From contig JBBTYZ010000026.1 of the NCBI GenBank assembly GCA_038061595.1, positions 1 to 13,741 on the forward strand: a stretch of 13,741 nt of DNA, read 5' to 3'. Source of the stretch: JBBTYZ01 sp038061595. Lineage in GTDB: Bacteria; Patescibacteriota; Minisyncoccia; UBA6257; GWB1-50-10. This document shows positions 5,669 to 11,617 of the stretch, piece after piece; the first letter of the stretch is position 1; every line of letters starts with the position of its first letter. The notes under the pieces were generated by a model. It searched no databases. It saw only the letters and a program-made list of their open reading frames with translations, and was not told the origin of the DNA. The position numbers and the translations under genes are program-made.

Positions 5669-6745
5669 ATGGCTGATCAAAATTTTAATCCACTGGGAAC
5701 AGGGGAAGGCGAGTCGCCTATCGTTCCTTCTCAGGGCTCAGAAAAATTGGATGTAACGATGCGTACGTCTGCTTCTGATATTAAATCTATGCAAGATTCT
5801 GGCGGGCAAGTGCCCAGGCCTTATGTTCCTCCACCGTCAGTTCCTACTTATTCGCCTAGTGGATTGAGTGGTATTGGTGGCCAACCGTTTCAACCACCAC
5901 AATTGGATCAGTATCCTCCAGCTTCGATGCCCGGAAACGAACCTAAAAAACTAGAGAGTATGTCACAGGAGTTTCCGCCTGCTATTCCTGGCGAAAAGAA
6001 ATCTAACAAAAAATTATTCATAACAATACTTGTGGCGCTAGTTGTCGTTGGAGCAGGCGCCTTGGGCTACTTCTTTATTTATCCAAAGTTTTTTAAGACA
6101 ACCACGCCGGTACCGGCAATCCAAACCCCAGAGGTTCCAGCTGTCCCAGAAGTGCCGACAGTGCCGGAGGTGCCTCCTGCGCCTATTACCGAAGCCTTAG
6201 AAACGATTCCGGCTCACGTTTCTTTATTCAAGTCTCCTGCGGACCTGATGGTAGAAATAAAGTTGCCCACATCTAATTTAACCGGACTGCAAAACTCTGT
6301 GCCTTTCGAGACTGCGGAAGTCGCCGTCTTGAAAGAAATAAAATTAGCTAATGCCGATGGCAATCTTTTGAGTCTATCGGGTCTTATGAAATTTTTGATG
6401 CCGGATGTTTTTAATCAGGATTTGTTGAAATCATTTGAACCGGATTTCACTATGTTTGTTTATTCCGACAGCAAGGGGGCTTGGCCGGGTTATGTGCTTA
6501 GTCTCGGAAAAGATGCCGTCTTGGCCGATGTTCAAGCTAAGGCGACTGCGATAGAGGGGGTTGGTCTCAATAATGTTTTTCTAAGTGATCCGGGTCAGGC
6601 ATCAACTTGGAAGAACGGGGCTTCGAATCGATATCTATCATATAGTCAGAGTGGCGCAGGCATTAACTACGGATGGGTTGGAAACAATCTTGTGATTGCA
6701 ACGTCTTATTCTGGATTCCAAGAGGCCGCAAAGAGGCTAAAGTAA
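5669..6745 (+). CDS. Proline-rich single-pass membrane protein of unknown function
   Basis: I do not recognise a named family. The 358-residue protein has three parts. Residues 1-115 are hydrophilic, rich in Pro, Gly and Ser, with a segment LDVTMRTSASDIKSMQDSGG (27-46) that resembles, from memory and without certainty, short motifs in cytosolic tails of other Patescibacteria membrane proteins. Residues 116-138 form one hydrophobic helix preceded by KKSNKK, so the positive-inside rule places the N-terminus in the cytoplasm. The outside part begins with a Pro/Val linker containing repeated PEVP units (154-169), then a domain of about 180 residues with no cysteines and no recognised catalytic motif. 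The C-terminal stretch GWVGNNLVIATSYSGFQEA is vaguely like DUF3352-type repeats. It has its own promoter and is not tightly linked to pnp. An envelope or cell-surface role is the most that can be said. Confidence 0.8.
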   Translation: MADQNFNPLGTGEGESPIVPSQGSEKLDVTMRTSASDIKSMQDSGGQVPRPYVPPPSVPTYSPSGLSGIGGQPFQPPQLDQYPPASMPGNEPKKLESMSQEFPPAIPGEKKSNKKLFITILVALVVVGAGALGYFFIYPKFFKTTTPVPAIQTPEVPAVPEVPTVPEVPPAPITEALETIPAHVSLFKSPADLMVEIKLPTSNLTGLQNSVPFETAEVAVLKEIKLANADGNLLSLSGLMKFLMPDVFNQDLLKSFEPDFTMFVYSDSKGAWPGYVLSLGKDAVLADVQAKATAIEGVGLNNVFLSDPGQASTWKNGASNRYLSYSQSGAGINYGWVGNNLVIATSYSGFQEAAKRLK

Positions 6746-6748
6746 AAC

Positions 6749-6776
6749 TTGACTTCTGGGCGCTCTCTTTTATACT
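6749..6776 (+). promoter_or_regulatory. Probable promoter upstream of nusA
   Basis: TTGACT (6749-6754), a 16-bp spacer and TATACT (6771-6776) lie just after the stop codon of the preceding gene. Transcription would start near 6783 and give a leader of about 46 nt containing the hairpin at 6790-6815. A second, weaker -10-like TATAAG at 6815-6820, 8 nt before the nusA ATG, would instead give a leaderless mRNA. Confidence 0.6.
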
Positions 6777-6789
6777 GGATTTATCGTTG

Positions 6790-6815
6790 AGCCGCTCCTT
6801 TTGAGCGGTTTCTTT
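6790..6815 (+). terminator. Hairpin with T-rich tail before nusA (terminator or attenuator)
   Basis: CCGCTC (6792-6797) pairs perfectly with GAGCGG (6803-6808) around a CTTTT loop, extended by a G-T and an A-T pair, and is followed by TTTCTTT. It has the form of an intrinsic terminator. It may end transcription of the preceding gene or, if the promoter at 6749 is real, act as an attenuator in the nusA leader. Confidence 0.65.
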
Positions 6816-6828
6816 ATAAGATAAGAAT

Positions 6829-8013
6829 ATGGATTTAAAAACATTATCTTCTGCCGCAAATCAGATTGCAGCGGAAAAAGGAATTAAGCCGGAGCAGGTT
6901 TTGGGCGCCATTGAAAACGCCCTTGCTGCCGCTTACAAAAAAGAATATCGAAAAAGAACAGAGCTTGTTAAAGCCAAATTTGATTCCAAAACGGGTGATA
7001 TTAAATTTTGGGCGGTTAAATACGTCGTTGATCCGAAAGAGGTAAGAGTTGTTGAGGAGGGCGAGGTTTACGAAGAAAAAGAACCTACCGGAGCCGAGGG
7101 CGAACCCCTACCTCGTTATAATTCGGATCGTCACATTTTTATTGATGAGGCTAAAAAAATAAAGAAAGGCGTGATTGTTGGTGACGAGTTGGAATTTCCG
7201 CTCGAAGCACATGAGGATTTCGGAAGAATTGCGGCCCAGGCGGCAAAACAGGTAATTTTGCAGACGATTCGCGAAGCAGAACGATCTTCGATTAAAGACG
7301 AATTTGCTGACAAGGAAGGCGGGATTGTAAGTGGTTTAATACAGCGATTCGAGCGTGGCAATATTTATATTGACCTTGGACGTGCCGTTGGCGTTATGTT
7401 TCACAACGAAAGCGTTCCGGGTGAACACTATCGTATTGGGCAGCGATTGAGATTTTTTGTTGTGGCTGTTCAGGACGACCCGAAGCGTCCCGGCATAATT
7501 CTCTCTCGTTCGCATCCTAAGTTTGTGACCAAGCTTTTTGAGCTCGAAGTTCCTGAGATTCATGATGGTGTAGTTGAAATAAAACAAGTTGCGAGAGAGC
7601 CTGGTTCGCGAACAAAAATTGCGGTTGCTTCAAACCAAGAGGGTGTTGATCCGGTTGGTTCTGCTGTTGGTCAGCGCGGGACACGCGTTATGGCGGTTAC
7701 AAATGAGCTTGGAAATGAAAAAATTGACGTCATAGAATGGTCTGATATTCCCGAAAAATATATCGGAAATGCATTGTCTCCGGCTAAGGTAAAATTAGTT
7801 GAGGCCTTTCCTAGGCGTGGAGCAAAAGTGCTTGTTGCTGAAGATCAATTAAGTTTGGCTATTGGAAAAGGCGGACAAAATGTTCGTTTGGCGGCAAAGC
7901 TCACTGGTTGGAAAATAGATGTTCGTTCTCAGTCTCGCCCAGAAGAAGTACAAGAAGGAGGTGTCGCGGATTCTCCAGAAGAAAAGGCGGCCGAAAAATC
8001 CGAAGAAGATTAA
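6829..8013 (+). CDS. nusA: Transcription termination/antitermination factor NusA
   Basis: NusA binds RNA polymerase near the RNA exit channel and modulates pausing, termination and antitermination. The 394-residue protein has the N-terminal polymerase-binding domain (about 1-160), S1 domain (about 164-230), KH1 (about 240-303, with VGQRGTRV) and KH2 (about 325-365, with AIGKGGQNVRLA). It lacks the C-terminal acidic repeats of E. coli NusA (495 aa) and resembles the shorter Gram-positive form. The N-terminal domain seems to hold an extra acidic, Pro/Gly-containing segment around residues 75-98, and the protein ends in an acidic Glu-rich tail (about 366-394). No good Shine-Dalgarno site precedes the ATG; the start is set by alignment with the family N-terminus. 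The usual neighbours rimP and infB are absent; hppA follows after 15 nt. Confidence 0.96.
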   Translation: MDLKTLSSAANQIAAEKGIKPEQVLGAIENALAAAYKKEYRKRTELVKAKFDSKTGDIKFWAVKYVVDPKEVRVVEEGEVYEEKEPTGAEGEPLPRYNSDRHIFIDEAKKIKKGVIVGDELEFPLEAHEDFGRIAAQAAKQVILQTIREAERSSIKDEFADKEGGIVSGLIQRFERGNIYIDLGRAVGVMFHNESVPGEHYRIGQRLRFFVVAVQDDPKRPGIILSRSHPKFVTKLFELEVPEIHDGVVEIKQVAREPGSRTKIAVASNQEGVDPVGSAVGQRGTRVMAVTNELGNEKIDVIEWSDIPEKYIGNALSPAKVKLVEAFPRRGAKVLVAEDQLSLAIGKGGQNVRLAAKLTGWKIDVRSQSRPEEVQEGGVADSPEEKAAEKSEED

Positions 8014-8028
8014 TTTATATATTTTGGA

Positions 8029-10020
8029 ATGATTTATTTAATTTTTGGACCAATTGTACTCGGCATTATCTATACGGCCTACTTGATGAGTTGGTTGAAG
8101 CGTCAACCCCCGGGAGATGCAAAGATGCAAGAGATTTCTCGTGCGATTCAGGAAGGTTCGTCCGCTTATCTAAACCGTCAATATAGGGCAATTGGCGTTG
8201 TTGCCTTTGTAATATTATTAATAATTTGGCTTGCCCTCGGGTATCTTGCCGCTCTGGGATTTTTAATAGGATCTGTTGCCTCGGCTCTTGCGGGGTATAT
8301 AGGGATGAACGTTTCGGTTCGCTCCAATTCAAAGACAACCGAAGCTGCCAAAAAGGGACTTTCTGAATCTCTTGATCTCGCTTTCAAAGCGGGTTCGGTT
8401 ACGGGTTTTTTGGTTGTTATTCTGGGGCTTCTTTCTGTCTCCGCTTTTTATCTAATTACAAAAGATATCACGAGCTTGATTGGTCTTGGGTTCGGAGCTA
8501 GTTTGATATCGGTTTTTGCAAGATTGGGCGGAGGGATTTTTACAAAAGCAGCTGATGTTGGAACAGATTTGGTCGGCAAAGTTGAGGCGGGAATTCCAGA
8601 GGATGATCCAAGAAATCCCGGTGTTATAGCAGATAATGTTGGTGATAATGTTGGTGATTGTGCTGGAATGGCGGCGGATTTATTTGAAACCTATGCAGTA
8701 ACATTAACCGCAGCAATAATTTTGGGAGCAATCACAGTAACCGGCGACCAGGTATATTTTCCATTACTTCTGGGTGGTGCAGCGATACTCGCCTCAATTG
8801 CCGGAACATTTTTTGTAAAAATCGGACCGATTTTACCTTGGATAAAAGAAACGAGAGATGGCAGCATAATGAACGCTTTGTATAAAGGCTTGGGCGCCTC
8901 GCTTGTCGTTTCCGCTATATTATTTTTTGAACTTTCAAAATATATGTTTCCGGAAAATTATTGGAAAGTTTTCGGTGCCACACTTATAGGTTTAGCCGTT
9001 ACGGCGCTAATGGTTATCGTGACCGATTATTATACTGCCAAAAGATTTAGACCAGTGAAGAGCATCGCAGAAGCGTCACGTTCTGGCCACGGCACAAATA
9101 TTATTTTAGGTCTTTCGGTTGGAATGGAATCAACTTTTATACCGATACTTATTATCTCCGGAGGTATTTTTGGGGCCTTCGCACTTTTGGGTATATACGG
9201 CGTTGCTATAGCTGCAACGGCAATGTTGTCAGTTGCAGGCATTGTTGTCGCAATTGATTCTTTTGGGCCGGTAACTGATAACGCCGGGGGAATTGCAGAG
9301 ATGACGGGTGCGCCAGAAAGCGTTAGAGAGATCACTGATGCTTTGGACGCTGTTGGTAATACCACAAAGGCCGTAACAAAGGGTTATGCTATTGCATCGG
9401 CCGGACTTGCCGCGCTCGTTCTATTCTCGGGTTACGCGGAAGAGCTTTTGAAAATGGGAAAATCATTTTCGTTTGATTTACAGAATCCCTCTGTAGTTAT
9501 CGGTCTTTTCTTGGGCGCCTCAATACCTTATTTGTTCGGTTCTATAGCGATGAAAGCCGTTGGGCGTGCAGCTGGGGCAATTGTTGAAGAAATACGCAGG
9601 CAATTTAGAGAAATAAAAGGATTAATGGAAGGCACTGCGAAACCAGAATATGGCAAGGCAGTTGATATTGTGACTCGGGCGGCTTTGAAGGAAATGATTG
9701 TGCCGGCGCTTATTCCTATTGTTTCGGTTCTTGTCGTCGGATTTGGTTTGGGTATAAATGCTCTAGGTGGGTTTTTGATGGGAGCGATAGTTTCTGGACT
9801 TTTTGTTGCCCTTTCGATGACCTCGGGCGGTGCGGCTTGGGACAATGCGAAAAAATATATTGAAGAAGGTAATTTTGGCGGTAAGGGTTCGGAGACGCAT
9901 AAAGCGGCGGTAACCGGAGACACGGTTGGAGATCCTTATAAAGATACCGCGGGCCCCGCAATTAACCCGCTTATTAAGGTAATAAATATAGTTGCTCTTT
10001 TAATAGTTCCGTTTCTTTAG
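8029..10020 (+). CDS. hppA: Membrane-bound proton-translocating pyrophosphatase, K+-independent type
   Basis: This integral membrane enzyme hydrolyses pyrophosphate and uses the energy to export cations, recovering energy from biosynthetic PPi. The 663-residue protein is of family-typical length and has many hydrophobic helices. The substrate site is intact: GIPEDDPRNPGVIADNVGDNVGD (188-210) with its metal-binding aspartates, and the C-terminal GGAAWDNAKKYIE and TGDTVGDPYKDTAGPA motifs. At the family's potassium switch the sequence reads NTTKAVTKG, with K447 and T450. In known members Lys at this place replaces the K+ requirement, and that class pumps protons; sodium pumps are K+-dependent. 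The ATG is 15 nt after nusA with no Shine-Dalgarno site. A -10-like TATATA ends 7 nt before it, but no -35 is evident, so co-transcription with nusA is equally likely. Confidence 0.96.
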   Translation: MIYLIFGPIVLGIIYTAYLMSWLKRQPPGDAKMQEISRAIQEGSSAYLNRQYRAIGVVAFVILLIIWLALGYLAALGFLIGSVASALAGYIGMNVSVRSNSKTTEAAKKGLSESLDLAFKAGSVTGFLVVILGLLSVSAFYLITKDITSLIGLGFGASLISVFARLGGGIFTKAADVGTDLVGKVEAGIPEDDPRNPGVIADNVGDNVGDCAGMAADLFETYAVTLTAAIILGAITVTGDQVYFPLLLGGAAILASIAGTFFVKIGPILPWIKETRDGSIMNALYKGLGASLVVSAILFFELSKYMFPENYWKVFGATLIGLAVTALMVIVTDYYTAKRFRPVKSIAEASRSGHGTNIILGLSVGMESTFIPILIISGGIFGAFALLGIYGVAIAATAMLSVAGIVVAIDSFGPVTDNAGGIAEMTGAPESVREITDALDAVGNTTKAVTKGYAIASAGLAALVLFSGYAEELLKMGKSFSFDLQNPSVVIGLFLGASIPYLFGSIAMKAVGRAAGAIVEEIRRQFREIKGLMEGTAKPEYGKAVDIVTRAALKEMIVPALIPIVSVLVVGFGLGINALGGFLMGAIVSGLFVALSMTSGGAAWDNAKKYIEEGNFGGKGSETHKAAVTGDTVGDPYKDTAGPAINPLIKVINIVALLIVPFL

Positions 10021-10027
10021 CTTTTTA

Positions 10028-10057
10028 TTGACTTCGGGGTTTATTGTCTGTAATACT
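10028..10057 (+). promoter_or_regulatory. Promoter of the 10101 gene
   Basis: TTGACT (10028-10033) is followed after 17 bp by TAATAC (10051-10056). The predicted start is near 10063, leaving a leader of about 38 nt with a strong Shine-Dalgarno sequence. Confidence 0.6.
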
Positions 10058-10100
10058 TATGGCAGTATTTTTTCTTGTCCGCGAGGGGAGGAAGACGTAC

Positions 10101-10397
10101 ATGAATTGTCCGCATTGCAAATCTAAGAAAGCCAATGGAGCAAGGAATATGCGGTTCGTTTTGGAAGGTTCGTTGGGCACAGCCTTAAAAGAGAAACCGA
10201 TATTCAAAATTCAGAGTTACGTTTGGGTCAATAGATGCGCTAGTTGTAATAAGTTTTTTGTGTTGCAAGACGAGTTAGATGGGGCCGTACATCTGTTTGT
10301 AAGTAAGTTAAATAGACCCGGGAACGATCCTTTTCTTGCTCTAGATGATCAGGTCAAGGGAGCTGTTGGGATTCGTAGGGTTGGTGAAGACCATTAA
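10101..10397 (+). CDS. Small double-CxxC (zinc-ribbon-like) protein of unknown function
   Basis: A 98-residue soluble protein that I do not recognise. C3-P-H-C6 near the start and C46-A-S-C49 in the middle form two CxxC knuckles, a spacing consistent with one zinc ribbon whose arms are separated by about 40 residues. The rest is a mixed beta-rich segment without membrane helices. I chose the ATG at 10101 because GAGGGGAGGA lies about 8 nt upstream and the first knuckle then falls at the N-terminus, as is usual. An upstream TTG at 10044 and an ATG at 10059 would overlap or closely follow the promoter. The gene is followed directly by a strong terminator. DNA, RNA or protein binding is all possible. 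Confidence 0.75.
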   Translation: MNCPHCKSKKANGARNMRFVLEGSLGTALKEKPIFKIQSYVWVNRCASCNKFFVLQDELDGAVHLFVSKLNRPGNDPFLALDDQVKGAVGIRRVGEDH

Positions 10398-10398
10398 T

Positions 10399-10438
10399 AA
10401 AAAAAGAAGCTCCGGCATCAGCCAGGGCTTTTCTTTTT
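10399..10438. terminator. Bidirectional intrinsic terminator
   Basis: A long hairpin lies between convergent genes. GGC/GCC around loop ATCA, a C-A mismatch, GCTC/GGGC, then AAAAAGAA pairing with TTCTTTTT past a two-base bulge. The + strand ends in TTTTCTTTTT and the - strand in a run of seven T, so it can stop transcripts of both the 10101 gene and hsp20. Confidence 0.85.
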
Positions 10439-10457
10439 GCTTAAGTTCGTAAGAGCT

Positions 10458-10898
10458 CTAATCAAATTTTACTTTTAGTCGTTTCGCTTTCTTGCGATTA
10501 AGCCTAGGCATTCTTATGGTTAGGACGCCGTTTTTCAAACTCGCGGTGGAGTTTTCTGGGTCCACTTCCTCCGAAAGCATTATTGATCTGGAGAATTTGC
10601 CCCAGAAACATTCCTGATAAAGATAGTCTTTGTCTTCCACTTTTTCGTTCTTCTCTCTCTTGCCTCGAATAGTTACGGATTCATTCGTGATGTTTATTTC
10701 CAAATCTTCTTGGGTTACGCCCGCAACTGTTGATTGTACTATTATTTCGTCCTTGGTCTCCCAGACATCAACCGTAAGTTGGCCTTCACTTTCCTCTTCT
10801 GTGTCGAAAGGTGCCGGCTCGAGCTCTATCCTCAACGGTTTGGGCTCACTTTTCACCTTAGCAAGTTCTGCGAAAACATTGTCTTCGTTGCTTAACAT
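10458..10898 (-). CDS. Small heat shock protein, Hsp20/alpha-crystallin family
   Basis: An ATP-independent holdase that keeps unfolding proteins soluble for later refolding or degradation, acting in the cytoplasm as an oligomer. The 146-residue protein has an acidic N-terminal arm (about 1-38), then the alpha-crystallin domain: LTVDVWETKDEIIV, VAGVTQEDLEINI, the FWGKFSRSIML strand and the diagnostic NGVLTIRMPR near the end. The C-terminal LKV may serve as the IxI-type assembly motif. The start is the ATG at 10898, with an extended -10 ending 6 nt before it, so the mRNA is probably leaderless. Known heat-shock operators (CIRCE, HAIR) are not visible. It follows the PrsW-like gene by 19 nt but has its own promoter in that gap. 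Confidence 0.95.
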   Translation of the reverse strand: MLSNEDNVFAELAKVKSEPKPLRIELEPAPFDTEEESEGQLTVDVWETKDEIIVQSTVAGVTQEDLEINITNESVTIRGKREKNEKVEDKDYLYQECFWGKFSRSIMLSEEVDPENSTASLKNGVLTIRMPRLNRKKAKRLKVKFD

Positions 10899-10904
10899 AA
10901 GAAC

Positions 10905-10913
10905 ATTATATCA
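10905..10913 (-). promoter_or_regulatory. Extended -10 promoter of hsp20
   Basis: The minus strand reads TGATATAAT, the same nine bases as the xer promoter, and also lacks a -35. The hexamer ends 6 nt before the ATG at 10898. It occupies the 19-bp gap after the PrsW-like gene. Confidence 0.7.
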
Positions 10914-10917
10914 CAGA

Positions 10918-11616
10918 TTATTTTTGTTCCCCGTCTATTTTCAATTTCTCGAAATCTTGAAGCACAAAAAATCCAGCAAACACGAGGAATATACTCGCGT
11001 ACAAAAGATTGTTTGATTGGAATCGTAGAATAAGGTAATTGAAGAGAGCGTGTACGATGGTCGCGATTATGATTCCGCGAGTAACGAAGCTCCCAACCAT
11101 TCTTTCTTTCTTGCCACGCGCCCAATAATAACCAACCAAACTAGAGGCAAGCACATGGAGCAATGTAGCCCCAACGAATCTTAAGAGGAGGAGGCTCGCG
11201 GCGGAAGATGTGGAAAATCCATCCGGACTTGATATTACATTGCCTATGACGAATAAATTTTCTGTTGTTGCAAATCCCAAAGCCGCCGCAATCATATAAA
11301 TCATCGCATCAATAGGTTCGTTGAATTCAGGATTTTTGTTTATCGCCCAATAAGCGGCTGCAAACTTAAAAATTTCCTCAATCAAAGCAAGAATTACGAT
11401 TAAAATAATAATCTCGTGAGACAGAGAAAGAAAAACGCCTTGAGAAGCGACTTGTGTTATTAAGACCGGAATGGTTGCAAGAGCCCCCATAGCGAAAGTG
11501 TAAAGAATAAGTTTTTTGGGCTCGGGGTGAATATCCTCCCTTAGGAAAAATAGAAGCCAGACAAGTCCGGGAAGAATTGCGGCGAGAGCCGTAAATATTG
11601 TGATTACAATGAACAT
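10918..11616 (-). CDS. PrsW-family intramembrane metalloprotease (putative)
   Basis: A 232-residue protein with about seven hydrophobic helices and very little outside the membrane. It matches the PrsW/CPBP-like superfamily: an N-terminal helix followed by FLREDIHPEPKKLI, a signature of the PrsW family, then ALIEEIFKF (paired Glu), GFATTENLF (FxxxEN), a His in TLLHVLASS and a final HALFNY. These Glu and His residues are the proposed metal-binding and catalytic positions. In Bacillus subtilis PrsW cleaves an anti-sigma factor; no such substrate is seen here, so the target is unknown. I chose the ATG at 11616, one base after the valS stop, rather than the TTG at 11634 inside valS, because it places the first helix at the N-terminus. 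The near-overlap suggests translation coupled to valS. Confidence 0.85.
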   Translation of the reverse strand: MFIVITIFTALAAILPGLVWLLFFLREDIHPEPKKLILYTFAMGALATIPVLITQVASQGVFLSLSHEIIILIVILALIEEIFKFAAAYWAINKNPEFNEPIDAMIYMIAAALGFATTENLFVIGNVISSPDGFSTSSAASLLLLRFVGATLLHVLASSLVGYYWARGKKERMVGSFVTRGIIIATIVHALFNYLILRFQSNNLLYASIFLVFAGFFVLQDFEKLKIDGEQK

Positions 11617-11617
11617 T

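Noticed and set aside
9528..9923. 131-codon open frame on the minus strand inside hppA
   Set aside because: It is antisense to a highly conserved part of hppA, is low-complexity in composition and has no ribosome-binding site.
10044..10100. Upstream TTG or ATG start for the double-CxxC protein
   Set aside because: The TTG falls within the promoter spacer and the ATG at 10059 is at the predicted transcription start; the ATG at 10101 has a strong Shine-Dalgarno site and puts CPHC at the N-terminus.
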